Shown here: positions 9,909-22,146 of the stretch, piece after piece | Layout: the number at the start of each line of letters is the position of its first letter | Numbering within the stretch: position 1 is the first letter of the stretch | Assembly (NCBI GenBank): GCA_944990035.1 | Contig: CALYLX010000160.1 | Coordinates: forward strand, 62,001 to 126,000 | Source: Clitopilus passeckerianus | Lineage: Eukaryota; Basidiomycota; Agaricomycetes; Agaricales; Entolomataceae | Reading direction: 5' to 3' | Length of the DNA: 64,000 nt | Position numbers and translations under genes: made by a program | The notes under the pieces: generated by a model | Databases searched by the model: none | What the model was told of the DNA's origin: nothing | Seen by the model: the letters and a program-made list of their open reading frames with translations, nothing else

Positions 9909-11771
9909 ATGTCGCCGTCCATATTTATTGACAGCTCGGACTCTAAGGTTACCTATGGGACTGCTTGGACTGGAGGGAATGACGTTCAGGTGGCAGGAGG
10001 AAGTTACAACTCGTGCCGAACGGACGTCGACGTAGAGAATATTCTGGCTCCAACAAAAATGACTTTTGCCTTCACTGGTATGTTGAAGAATGTCTCTGGT
10101 GATAACTACCTCTCATTCCAACCAATCATAGGCACAGGTGTTGAAATTTTCGGCCAACCATCAGACGACTTGCGAATGAACTACACATTCGACTATTCCC
10201 GGTCCAGAGAAGCAGATCTCGAATTTGAGAAAGGTGTATCTGGCAAAGTGACATAATTCTTTCTTGAAAAATGGATGATTATTCTGACCAGACTGACAGA
10301 CCGGCGTCAGCATATTCAAGGTCGCGAACGTTACATTTGGTTATCATACGATTTCTCTTATTCCGACTGCTGGCAAGCCTACCTTCGACTACGCCGTGGT
10401 TACTCCATTGGCAAGCCAGAGTCTCTACGAGAGTATTCTCATCGCCGATGACACGGATCCCATGATTCACTACAATGGCGATGGTGGCTGGTCGCGAGAC
10501 AGCGGAACCAAGTACTCTGGCGGCCGGTCCTACAACAATACGAGGGTTGGGACTGACCGCAAAGGGGACAAGTTCACCATCAACTTCGTCGGTCTGTATC
10601 TCTCGTTTTACTGAAGCCGAATGTTTCTTATACTTTTCCCTTCAGGCTCGTCCATCGGGGTTTATGGAATGGTCCAACACCAACCTGGGAGTGTATCTTC
10701 CACTTACTCAATCGATGGAGCAACGGCGACGGGATATAGCTATAGCTACAGCAGCACCGCTCCGGATAGCGATTGGGCTCTTCATCAGAAGTTCTTTTAC
10801 AAAGAGGTGATACCTGGTAATCATACGTTGGTCGTTACCGTTGGGGATGTTACTGGAGGCCAGGCGAGTTATCTGATAAGGTGTCCAACACATTCGTCCT
10901 AATGCATCCGCAGAAATACTGGATGGACTATGTAACATTTGAAGGCTCTACCAATACTAAGCTCGTTGAACCACCTAAGACGAACAGCAGCAGCAGCAGC
11001 TCCAGTCATTACAACTGGACAAAGCTGATTATAGGGCTTGTCGCAGGCGGCTTGGGTTGCTGCATCGTATGGGCGTGCATAAGGCAGAAAGTCAGGCGAA
11101 GCTTGGCAAATTTGGTCAAGCCTCAAAATACTTGTATGTTCATCTCTCTCTTTGATTGTTTCCATATTCAAGATACACCTCTAGCTTCGGGCCCCACCAA
11201 TTTTGAGGTTCCAAGACCGCCAATGATGCTTCGCAGACCTCCTCATCTGCAATCGGCACCTCCCTATGAGCCCCCAGTTCCGCCACCAATGCCAATGGCA
11301 GCGCCACCGCACAATATGGGTGTCAATATGCCTTACCCTCATGGCCCAGCGTTCGACCCATATGATACCCCGTCGACTTTCCCGCCAGTTCTAACTGTCC
11401 ACTACTCAACGAGCGGATTTACAGGCACGCCACCAAGGCCCGCTCCTCCGCCAGCCCCAGCCGCGGTGCCAGCGCCCTCACCCCCTTCTCCACCCTTCCC
11501 AATGCCACCCATCCCCTCTCCCGTTCCCAATCCTCCCTCGAATCCGCCTGTAAGGGCCCCCAGCCCTCCCGCGACTGCACCCCCTGCCACTCACCAGCAG
11601 CAACCATCGGAACAGGACGTTGCTACGATGCAGAGGGAGATTGAGCGTTTGCGAATCGAAAATGAAAGAATACGAGCCCAGACCCAGAACCGAAGGCAGA
11701 ATACCGCCGAGAGCGATGGTGGACCCGCTGATGCACCACCGCCATACAATGATTCCAACTATATTAGTTGA
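9909..11771 (+). CDS. Receptor-like single-pass membrane protein with two beta domains and a proline-rich PPxY tail
   Basis: Six exons (9909-10077, 10132-10247, 10300-10591, 10646-10863, 10914-11133, 11173-11771) give 537 residues. Two related extracellular domains occur in tandem: the first from SIFIDSSDSKVTYGTAW to about residue 135, the second from ILIADDTDPMIHYNGDGGW through SSIGVYG to KYWMDYVTFEG. Both follow the D-x-D/S...Y...GW layout common in Agaricomycete membrane proteins of unknown ligand. A serine-rich linker, one membrane helix (LIIGLVAGGLGCCIVWACI) and a basic stop (RQKVRR) follow. The long cytosolic tail is proline-rich, ends in a short coiled coil (REIERLRIENERIR) and carries PPPY, a WW-domain ligand. 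There is no cleavable signal peptide, so the helix probably acts as the targeting signal. Intron 4 (10864-10913) needs a GC donor. Confidence 0.75.
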
Positions 11772-13432
11772 GGCTAAGAATTCAGGTTCTAGGCCAGCTG
11801 AAGTCAAGATTTGGTTACGATTTGTACGATACAGGATACTCTAGTAATACCCCATGTAGGTTTTTGTTTAGGAGACTCTGAGGAATATTAATGAATCCAA
11901 TGATGTAGTACCTAGCTTTCGAGAGGGGCAGTCTTGGGTCAAATGACGACTAGCTTGGCAGAAGCTACACCGATCATGACGGCGCTTGTTGGTCGGAGGC
12001 TGAGGGGGGAAAGCCACCATCTGATAAACTCTAGATCACCGAGATTGCTATGTACTTCTGGTAAGTACGACCTCGAGCTCAATGGCCCTGGTGCTTCAAC
12101 CTGACTAGCCATCCTGCCGAATCTTTCTTGCACTGGCTTCTACATGGTAGCCTCACCTTGATCGATCAGGACTTGGCTCAGGCAAGGGTGTCTCCAAAGC
12201 GGCCCTCGCAGGTGGGTTGATCGGAGCATTCATCTCTTCGCTGCTCTCTTCTGGTGTATGAAGAAGTTCTGTCGTAGAGGGAGGCCTATCCTCATATACG
12301 TTTAAGACGGCTTCGAATTGCTGGTGCTAGGACTGCGTTGTATATAATTTGTATATCAAACGGTTTGGGTTCGTGGATGTGTGGATTTTGGAGTCCAAAT
12401 TCCCTGTCAAATTTATGTCGGTTCATGATTATTAATGCGGGATTTTCTTCGATATTCTCTTGGTATCCTTGGAGTTTCTTTCCAGAAAATATAATACATT
12501 ACGTGGGGGCCCATCGCGAGCAGCCGAAGGTTGGTTGTATGAGAGTGCGAAACGTTGAGGGGCGTCGGTAGCATCTTGAAGAGAGATGATAATATTCTGA
12601 AGCGGAAAGGAGCACACACGCCCTAAAGTGGGTTTCAACCATGCACTGCGGCAACACCATCGCGTCTACGAGGGGGACCAGCCTCAACAACAAAACCACG
12701 TTCCCGGTGAGAGGCTGATGGCGTTGAACGGGCGTGTCGAGGCAGTAGCGGGCTTGGTCCTCAGAACTCCTGCAGGTATGCCGTAGCCAGAGGTGGAGGA
12801 TGCCGCCTTGGCCATATCTAGTGCGCCTTTAGTAGAAATGCTTGAGATAAGATACCTGGCTGGCGTTGGTGAATTGGCGGACGCGTGAGTGGCCGTTGGA
12901 GTCCTTGCTGATGACCCGCCGCCAACCGATGTGCAGCCAGTAGCTCTCCGGATGTGACCAGCCAACGTCAGCAAGGTCGACCTCGGGTGTGGAGAGTCTC
13001 GCGTTTCTTAAGAGTCGGCACTATGGGCAGGTTTTCGTCATTGCCCTGATGTGGAGATACCGGAGCGAGGACAAGGAGATGGAAGAAGGACTGACGAGCC
13101 GACGAGAGGGAATCGTAGTGGTTCAAGTATTGCGCGTTACACAAAATACATTTCCCAATACAATATAAAAGCGGGAGATGCTAAGTAGTTTGCGAAGATA
13201 CGATAATGACTCGAATGGTGGTTGGATGGATTATATGCGAGCATAGCGTGGCACAAGTAATAGTACATACTAATTTGCGAGGAAGATAGTGTGAATGCAA
13301 TGATAGGAGACGTGATGCAATGCGAGTAATGGGAAGATGATGTTGTATCAAGGATCAATGCAAAGCGAAAAAAGGAATCCTGAATAAAGATAAAGTAGAG
13401 CGTGCAAAATGACTGGTGTTGAAGTCATGACC
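11772..13432. other. Intergenic; possible relic of a membrane-protein tail
   Basis: No intact gene is supported in these ~1.7 kb. At 12190-12290 the plus strand reads as a hydrophobic stretch (ALAGGLIGAFISS) followed, after a shift of frame, by basic KKFCRRGR. This looks like the membrane-spanning part of the upstream receptor-like family and may be a decayed relic. The minus strand at 12640-13010 has open but unplaceable frames. Confidence 0.35.
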
Positions 13433-15065
13433 TCAGTCGGCCTCTTCGTCTGGGACGCGGTTAACCACAACGAGAACTTTTCCCGGACCAGGCGTTCCAC
13501 CTTCTTCAAGAATATCATCTGGCTTAAGTGGAACGTCGCTCCAAGTCTCGTCTTCATCGTCGTCCCCTACGAAGAACCGGGGTTTCTTCTTCGTCAGCTT
13601 GTCTGATGGTACTGGAGAGGGTATATTCGCAGGAGTGTGCGTAGAGGCAGTGTTCTTGAAACAGAGGTGAAGAAGGACCTCCCAGCGACGATACCAGTTA
13701 GCTGGCCAGCCGGAAAATATGATGTGATTGGGAGGCTTGACGGGAGATACTGGTTCTGGATGGGGTTTGGGGGAAGGTGCGTCAACTTGAAGAGCAACCT
13801 TTTGGTTGTCCGGTGTCGGTAGCACGGAGGAAGGCCCAGAGCAGGATTGGCCTGGCTCGAGCTGAGAGGCGGTTGCACCTTCAGTGGCGGAAGTATCACG
13901 ACCTATGCTAGGAGAGGATTCGGCCTCATCGTTATCACTTTCCACCAACGTAGAATCCGAATCGTCGCTAAAACCTGTAGAATCGGACCTCTGCAAAGAG
14001 TCACACGACCGAGTATCGTCTTCGTCTACAGGTGTAGAACTACCTGGAGAGAATGCTTCCGGTTCCAAGATGGGAGAGCAATTTGAGGGCCCGCGAACCA
14101 ATGCCATATGAACGTCGAACATCCACAGGGTTTTCGCCATTGTCCACAGAGGCATACCGACAAAGTATCGGTCTATGTGCATGCAGTATGGGTCTCGCAG
14201 AGAGCGTAGGTCACCTCGCCTAGGGTGAACCGTCATCGGGGGTAGAGGATGTAAGGGAGATGAGGAGAATTGCGGAATAGTAGGTGATTCTGGCTCCAGG
14301 TAGGGTGAGGCCGCTGGGGGCTTTGACCATCTCTCATAGGGGAGAACGGGGTCTTCAAAAGGATCAGATTCGGCTTGGCGCTCAAGCCAATCCTCTTCTC
14401 GAACAGCCCAGAACCATTTGCTATGCTGTAGAGCATGACGAGAAAGGCCATGGTTGCCGTAACAATGGCGGGGAGGGGTATATCGGTAGGTGTAGCTGCC
14501 TGTGTCGTTGTGATGTGGGGATAGAGGCGATGGGAGATTCGAAAACTTGGGTTTTGACCAATCTTCAGGTTCACCTATAGGTTTATGGAATTCTTCAAAC
14601 CCTATGGGGTCTAAAGGCGAGTCGCTAAAGGGATCCACGAAGGTTGAAGGTGATTCAATACACGATGATGAGGCGTTCGGTGACTCGGTGCCAACACAGA
14701 CATTGGTTTGTTTCTTCAAGAGGTTCATTCGGGGTGGACTGTGTTCATTACTTCTAGGCTCGGGCGACTCAAGGATTCGTGACCGTTGTAGAAGATGAGC
14801 AATGAAATCAGAATCAGACTCCTCTGAGTCAGACGAGTCCTGTGAGCGAGTTCAGCATTCCGGAGTGAACCTCATGTCAGATCCCACGCACCTCAGCGTC
14901 TTCGTCCGAGAGGTCTCCCTCTTGATTGAAGCTTAGACGGCTGCAGGGACGACAAGGAAACTCATCATCGGCGTCTGGTTCACCATCGTGTTTCTTATCT
15001 TGAAAAGGATCCTCAAGGCCAAGGTCTCCAGATTTTTGTTGCTCCGCCGCCGACATTTGATGCAC
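13433..15065 (-). CDS. Acidic serine/proline-rich hypothetical protein
   Basis: Exon 1 (15065-14892) and exon 2 (14839-13433) join in frame across a GTGCGT...CACAG intron to give about 526 residues. The N terminus (MHQMSAAEQQKSGDLGLEDP; an alternative ATG lies at 15056) is acidic. The start of exon 2 is a run of Asp/Ser/Glu (DSSDSEESDSD), typical of CK2 targets. The middle has a conserved-looking block with aromatic residues (HSKWFWAVREEDWLERQ, DPYCMHIDRYFVGMPLW). The C-terminal part is low-complexity, then ends with a charged DDDEDETWSDVPLKPDDI segment. No known catalytic motif or domain. The long intact frame and clean intron argue it is real. Probably nuclear or cytosolic regulatory protein, but function unknown. 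Confidence 0.7.
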
Positions 15066-16936
15066 GGGGCAAAATTGGCTAAGGCGCAGAGATACTTGGG
15101 AATTTCAAGTCTGCAAGAACAGATGCAAACTTAGAGCAAGAGGGTCGGAAGTCTGATATTGTCTCGTCGTGGAACGATCGAAACCAGTACAAGCCGCTGA
15201 AATTTGCCGGATTAGCTATGAAACGAACAATGAAATATAATAATCGCGCACTTCAACTCAAAATAACCTCCCGATGAGTCGCAATAATTCCGTAGGCGAG
15301 TCTCAGTAACGCCTAGAAGAGTGTCTTCGTCGTGGTTAACGGCGAGGAGGGAACGGTAGCCGGAGGTGTGGCCGCTCGCCTTGTTAGATGAAACACGTGC
15401 CACGTGACCACAGCTTCCGGGGAACGTGTCGCGTAGCCGAGGGGGCCCATCAACAATTGTCTGCTGGGGTAAAAGGTTTGACAGAAAGACTGATATCCAG
15501 ATACACGTTCACACACGCGATTTACGCGTATTCTGCTTCGTGTTGGTCCAAAAATCCATCGCAGGAGCCAGAACCTGAATGAGCATGAGCAACGCGGATT
15601 ACACCTGCTGTTTCCATGCTCACGCAAGGCAAGTGGTGGTAACGGTGACAAATGCCTCAGAACGACCCTTCCCCACACACCCTCATAGTGCCGTAATGTG
15701 CCTAAAATAGGCTGAATGTCATGGTATTGATCTCTCCCGCGAAAACAGAGTTTCCCAACCAGCTTCGCCTCGAGGATGACGCAACGACCTCTCCTCTGGT
15801 TGTTTAGAGGATGCAGCTTCTCATTGAAAGTTGCCACCGCCGACCAAGTTCCACCAAAGTTCCACCTTCGTCATAATATGGATCATCGGACCGGTTCTGC
15901 TTCCCCAAGGCACACACATGTGACTCGATGGGTATTTCTTATCTTTTACTGTGCTTTATCTCAGAATGGTAGCAATCACGGAAGATTTCTGAAATTCTGA
16001 CCGGAGCCATACCATGTCTGGTCACAGGGACACGCCACACCCTGCTTTGACTTATCGAAACATACAGTATGGGCCATTAATTTCGAATGAGCATTGCTCC
16101 AAGTTAGCTGAGTTCGGTACCAATCGTAACCGTGAACCAACTTCAGGAAATTTGAGAGATGTATGTTTACAACCAAGAACGGAAGCCAAGATTTTTCCTA
16201 TCTGCATTTTGGTGCAAGTTATCACTGTATCAGCAAAAGGCTAGCACGAAATCTCGGCCTTTGCGAAGCATGCCAGAAGGCTACCATGAGTAGTCCGGCA
16301 TTACGTGACAGTGAGCGCTGATAAGGAGCCTGGTGTTTACATGTGCTTGTGCCAATCATTTTGTTGGCCGTCCGCGATGCGGTGGCCGAACTTGCATCTC
16401 CTCAGTCAAAGTCCAACGTGTGTCGAGCAAGTTGCCAACTATCGACAGAGGCCTCGAAGAGTTCCGAGGTTGCAATGGAAGTTGCATATTTCAGAATGAA
16501 TCATGCTTACTCTATCTGACCTACCTGCCTTCGATCCGTTTCTATCGGCCTGAGACACTCTGGCATTTTCGCGTCGACTTGCAACTTTGTTCTTTAAAGC
16601 TTTGGGGGAGGATACTGCTTTTGAGACGAACACCTTGTCACGGGATAAACTCTGATATATCTCGCCACAACCTGACCTGACAACCCACTCTATCCCTGGA
16701 AGCGCTTCTTGGAATCATGGTCGGCTGGCTGTTTGATAAGATAGCTCTTCCTTTCCGAAAACCGCCTCATAAACATGCAGTGGCAGGCTCAATATTAGAA
16801 TGGGCTAGCAATTCGTAGAAGAACTATCCCCGTACTCCTTATCTCGGCCGTAATGATCCTATGAATTCCAAACTATACATAGGAAGGCCTTATCATCGAC
16901 TCAATAACTCCGGACTTCTGTCTTATCTTCTTCCCC
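15066..16936. other. Intergenic, nitrate reductase promoter side
   Basis: Nearly 1.9 kb without a supported gene. The 174-codon minus-strand frame at 15313-15837 has no motif and no codon pattern that convinces. The right end carries the GATA-site cluster listed separately. Confidence 0.5.
16735..16927 (+). promoter_or_regulatory. Cluster of GATAAG sites (AreA/NIT2-type) before nitrate reductase
   Basis: Four GATAAG/CTTATC elements lie within about 200 bases of the start codon: GATAAG at 16735-16740 (followed at once by GATAGC), and CTTATC at 16838-16843, 16889-16894 and 16922-16927. In fungi, clusters like this bind AreA/NIT2 GATA factors that switch on nitrate assimilation when ammonium or glutamine is scarce. 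That it works this way here is inferred from position and gene identity. Confidence 0.55.
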
Positions 16937-19900
16937 ATGGCACCCTCGATAGAGCTCAGCCACATTGAACTGTCAGAACAAGAGGTTCCTAGAAAACCTA
17001 ATGGACTCAAACTCGCTGCCCACCATCTTCCGTCGTCGCTACCACCTCTCCCGGACGAGAGTGGTGCTGAGAACGTTCAAGAAGTCGACTTGGGCACCCC
17101 TGACCATTGGGTCAAGAGGGATAATCGAATAATTCGGCTAACGGGGAAGGTACGACAGTCGTTCTTGATAACGTTGCAACCCGTATTAACCATGCCCTTC
17201 CCTAGCATCCTCTGAACAGCGAACCACCTCTACAATTGCTCTATGATACGGGGTTCCTCACGCCAGCAGCACTATTCTACGTGCGGAGTCATGGCGCCGT
17301 GCCGATGATAGACAAGATTATGGACGAATGGACCGTAGAGATTTCAGGGTAAATCGAACTCTCGCTTGCGCTGTCCTTGAATGCTCACGATAACCAGATT
17401 AGTGCAGAACCCCATAACCTTCACGGTGGCAGACTTGAAAGCCAAGTTCGAAGTTGTGACGATCCCGATCACCCTAGTTTGCGCAGGCAGTACGTAGAAC
17501 TAATCTCATATCCGAACTTCTCTAATCCATTCTATCAGATCGTAGAAAGGAGCAGAATGTCGTCTCTAAAGGTCTGGGCTTTAACTGGGGCGCGGCAGGG
17601 CTGAGCAATGCTCTGTTCACGGGCGTATATCTCTCTGATGTTCTCGACTACGTGAAACCCACTCGGTCCCAAGACGGTCGGAAACCTCAACATGTCGTAT
17701 TTGAAGGTGTTGATAAGCTACCGAATGGACCATATGGGACGTCGCAAAGATTAAGCTGGGCTAAAGACAAGAACAAGGGAATGCTTCTGAGCTGGGCTAT
17801 GAATGGCCTGCCTCTGACACCTGATCACGGCTATCCTCTACGGCTAGTCGTGCCCGGACAGATTGGCGGCAGAAGTGTGGTATGTCTTCTTTTAATTGTA
17901 TTGGCTTCTGCCCGATGTTAACAAATCATTTGCTATTCTTAGAAATGGCTGCACAAAATAGAAGTCTCCGATCTAGAATCGCAGCATCACCTGCACGTAC
18001 GTAACTCTGTCTATACATAAAGACAGTCTTCTCAACATTGTTGACAGTTCTGGGACAACAAAGTTCTGCCGACTGAAGTCAGCGCCGATCGCGCACGTGC
18101 TGAAGCGCATTGGTGGTACGACCCCAAGTATGTCATCTACGACCTTAACGTCAATTCGGCCATCGTATATCCTGCCCACGACGAGGTCCTCCCCACCTCA
18201 ACCACAGGAAAGTATCCTGTTCGCGGCTACGCTTATTCTGGCGGAGGTAAACGCGTCACTCGTGTCGAGTTGTCTTTTGATGAAGGGGAGACATGGGCGT
18301 TAACGGAGATCAAGTAGTAAGTGCTGGTTCCGTTCAATCGCCGGGCCATACTGATAGACGTGTTAAGCCCAGAGGATCTATACCGCGATGTCGCCGTTGA
18401 TGATTCAATCTTCGGAAAGTTAGATCTCACGGATAGCGAGAGTTGCTTCTGTTGGTGTTTCTGGAGCCTCGAGGTTGATATCAATGTCTTGAAGGCCTCC
18501 GGCTCCATTCAACTCCGAGCAATGGATGAAGGACTCTTGTTGCAACAGCGTGACATGGTGAGTTTCGATCTGTACTCTACTTCTACTGGGCCATTACTGA
18601 TCACTTCCGACAGTACTGGAATGCAACCTCCATGATGAAGTACACCCTCTCTCATTTCCTCAGGTTGCATCAGCGACTAACGTTACTTCATAGCAATTGG
18701 TGGTTCAGAGTGGCCATTCATCAATCGGCGGATGGCCTTCGCTTCGAACATCCCACTATGGCAGGCAACCAACCTGGTGGATGGATGCAGAGGATGAAAG
18801 ATGAGGGCCGAGATATCCTCAAACCAACATTTGTGGACACGGGAGCACCTACGATTCGGGCACCTCCAGTCAAGGCGGCCGAGGTGTCGATGACAAATCC
18901 TGCTGTCAATCGCAAGATAACAATGGAAGAGCTCAAGGCGCATGACTCGGCGGAGGAACCATGGTTTGTCGTTCAGGGAGAGGGTGAGCGTGGCTCTTTG
19001 ACCTCACATGACTGGCGCTGACCTTGAACAGTTTATGACGGCACAGGCTTCTTGGATGAACACCCTGGCGGCGGAGATTCCATCACTGGAGTAGCAGGGC
19101 AGGATGCTACTGAAGATTTGTAGGTCATCGCATATAGCCCCTTCATCAGTTTGCTGACATCGTTGACCAGCATCGCTATTCATTCACCTGATGGACGTGC
19201 TAAGCTTGCAAAGTATGTTCAGATACACGCTCTTAGATTTTGTATTAACTCTCATCCTCCTCAGATTCCACGTCGGCACCCTGGTGAAGAGTGAGGAAGC
19301 TTCCAAGACTACAATCGTCAAGGTCTCGGACTCGACTGCGATTTCGACGACTTTCCTCTCAAAGACGCAGTGGAAGAAGGCAACCCTAACTGGGGTCAAG
19401 GTCGCATCTTACAACACCCGACACTTCACATTTTCTCTGGAGAGCAACGAGCAGGATCTTGGTCTCGTAAGTCCATTAAAAGCACTTCCTATTGACGGTG
19501 TTTCATGTTGTGACGTTACCAGCCGATTGGCCAGCATATATTCATCCGCATGCGAGGCAGAACTGGAGAGGGAGATCTCGTTCAGCGAGCTTATACACCT
19601 GTGTCGCTGCCGAACGCTCGGGGGTCGCTGGAACTCTTGATCAAGCTCTACCTGCCGAACGAACACTTCCCTACGGGAGGAAAGATGTCGTGGTGAGTTG
19701 AAGTGTAAACCTTCACCGTGAACTCCGTCATCTAATTCGCCACCCAGCCTGTTCGATAAACTTCAAGTTGGTGATGCAATCGAGGTGAAGGGTCCAGTAG
19801 GATCCTTCACGTGGCTTGGCGATGGCGTGGCGAATTGGAAAGGCACGAAGAAACTCTTCCGAAACGTTGGGATGATCTGTGGAGGAAGTGGTATCACTCC

Positions 19901-20426
19901 GATTTTGCAGGTACTGCGTGGTATCCTTTTGGACAGCGACGATGTCGAGACGAGGGCCTGGGTGGTGTGTACGAACAAGACGGAAGAAGATATCCGTAAG
20001 TGTTTCTATGATGTGGTTAGCGATCTATGTGTTCACAACACCTGCCTATCAGTTTGTCGCCAGGAACTCGAGGAATTCGCCCTCTTACACTCTCAGAACG
20101 AGCGAATGTCCCTTCACCACACCCTCAGTAAGTCCCAAAATCTCCGTGTACCGATCTGTTCTAAAGGGTACACTTCCAACAGACGCACCCCCCGCAGATT
20201 GGAGTTATTCTCAAGGCCGCATAACGAAGGCGATGTTTGAAACCTACCTCCCTCCGCCTGGCGAGGACTCGGTCATATTGATATGTGGACCATCTGGCAT
20301 GGTCACAGCTAGCAAGAACTTCCTGGTAAGCCTGGTCCATCTGTTCGCCATTTTAATCGATCGTCTGACTTGGTTACTCAGGCGGATCTTGGGTGGGACG
20401 TAAACACAAAAGTCGTTGTATTCTGA
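16937..20426 (+). CDS. Assimilatory nitrate reductase
   Basis: A gene of many exons, start MAPSIELSHIELSEQEVPRK, stop TGA 20424-20426 after NTKVVVF. Domain order is that of eukaryotic nitrate reductase. First the molybdopterin domain, with the Mo-ligand cysteine in ITLVCAGNRRKEQN (Cys codon 17480-17482, just before an intron) and GFNWGAAGLSNALFTGV. Next the dimerisation domain (RVELSFDEGETW). Then cytochrome b5 with haem ligand motif EHPGG (from 19058) and VAGQDATEDF. Then the FAD domain (RHFTFSLES, RAYTPVS) and the NAD(P)H domain (MICGGSGITPILQVL, ILICGPSGMV). It reduces nitrate to nitrite in the cytosol. The nitrite reductase and nitrate transporter often clustered with it in fungi are not in the window. 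All expected cofactor ligands that I can read are present. Confidence 0.95.
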
Positions 20427-20827
20427 GACTCGGAATGAACGTCGACTCCACAGTAGCTATAGTTCAACTAGAAATGATAAACCATCTTGCTTTCACTGTC
20501 ACGGGCCACATTTTAGGCCGAACATCACCTGCGTGAGGATAGTCGGTTATTCGGCACAGGAGCTGACTCTTCTGGAACTATCAGTCCTCGGTACCTGCTG
20601 TCAGGCCTCCTGGGCTGAGGTCATTGTGCTGCGCCTCTTGACCGAGAGGCTCGATGATTACCTTATCCGGCAGACAAAGAGCTAACACTGGCCGCCGGCA
20701 GTCTCGCCCAGACAGCTGTGTAATGACTCCTCCTACTTCTATATGAGCAAGCATCGGACGATGTGAAATGGTATCTAAAGGATCCCAATGACTTGGCCCA
20801 AATTCTCTTTCTCCCCCATAACTTACG
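20427..20827. other. Intergenic, no supported gene
   Basis: Short spacer between nitrate reductase and the first CYSTM gene. No coding frame or repeat stands out. Confidence 0.5.
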
Positions 20828-21381
20828 ATGGCGAACGCTAGCTATTACGGAACTGAGGCTCCGTTGGAGATCGAGCCCCCAGGACCTCTGCACACCGCTG
20901 AACACAGTCGGAACAAGCATGGCAGTAGCTGTAAGATCTATTTCCTTCGAACTGTTCGCCTACTTACGATATTCCTTCAGTCTACCAACCTCAGATGTAT
21001 CAGCCCCAGGCCTATTACCAGCCGACGTTTCAACAACCAACCTTTCAGCAACCGTATTACCAACCCACGTTCTATCAACAACCATATTATCAACCCCCCC
21101 AGACGGCGGCTCCGATGTACTACCAGCCATATTATCAGTTTCAGCCCCAACCACAACAGATGGCGTACTATCAGCAGTACCAACCTCAGCCACAGATGGT
21201 TTACGCCCAAGAACAATCGCATCATGGACATGACCGAAATTGCTGTGACGAATGCTGCATTGGCTGTTGGACATGGTAAGTAAACAGTTCATATATAGCT
21301 TGCTCTGTCTAACCTCTGTCTAGCCTGACAGCTTGTTGTACGGCACTTGTTTGCTGTTGCTGCGAAACTTGCGACGACTGA
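20828..21381 (+). CDS. CYSTM-type cysteine-rich small protein 1, Tyr/Gln/Pro-rich
   Basis: Exons 20828-20930, 20981-21275 and 21324-21381 give 151 residues. After MANASYYGTEAPLEIEPPGP the protein is a run of tyrosine, proline and glutamine repeats (YYQPTFQQPTFQQPYYQPTF). It ends in a cysteine-packed helix (CCDECCIGCWTCLTACC, then TALVCCCCETCDD). This layout, a hydrophilic Tyr/Pro/Gln region plus a C-terminal Cys-rich membrane module, is that of the eukaryotic CYSTM family, small stress-linked membrane proteins. Intron phases are 1 then 2, the same as in the two CYSTM genes downstream, which supports common descent. Confidence 0.8.
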
Positions 21382-22146
21382 ATCGGGAAACACTGGAATT
21401 CTGCCATGTCTACCCAATCATCCCCTCTTTCCCAACATATACCGGAACCTAGTTCACCATGATATGATACCCACATATGGATAACTTACCAGTACTACAC
21501 AATCTAATATGCCGTTAGTATGTATACCATTATACGAAGGAATACAGCAATATAGACAAGACCCGTCGACTTACGACTAGAGTAATACAGTACGTTTTTG
21601 TAGTCGAGATTCATCTTGGGGACAATAATGCAAGGTTCGGGCGGCCAATTATCTCGGGATAAAGATTAACCACACAATATGAACAGCTTTTCACAGTTTT
21701 TGGGTCCAAACTGAAGTAAGGCCTAACTGACCAGGAGAGACTCCTAGATTGAGGAGTTTCGGTTGGAAAGTGGCTGTACGGTACACTTGATGAGACGGCT
21801 GCGGGCCGGAACATAGCCGATCAATTACACGGGTACGAGATTAGATTAGATGCTCATCCAAGGCCTACCAAGCGCATCTTGTGGGTTTGACCAAAACAAC
21901 TTGAAGTGAGTAAAGTCAATCTTTGAATCCAAGAGCTCTGGTGTAATTATGGACCTCAACACCAATGCCAATTATTATTTGCAGCTTTTTCTTTTTCTGA
22001 AGATCTCTGTCTGCAAAGCGTAGATCACGGTACCTCCTATGAACTCACAAATGCCACCACAAGTTGATGCCTTCGATAGGAAGTCGTTAACTTGTTTTCT
22101 ATAACATGAGACATCCAAGATAACCTTTCCTTACTGCACCCATCTC
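21382..22146. other. Intergenic; left part of tandem duplication unit 1
   Basis: No coding frame is supported. From about 21600 the sequence is recognisably related to that at about 23020-23165 (see duplication units). Confidence 0.5.

Noticed and set aside
12684..12974. 96-codon minus-strand Ala/Thr/Ser ORF
   Set aside because: Low-complexity composition; another minus-strand frame over the same bases looks equally open, so neither can be preferred.
15313..15837. 174-codon minus-strand ORF
   Set aside because: Arg/Ser/Pro-rich with no motif or splice support; lies in the nitrate reductase intergenic region and looks like chance.
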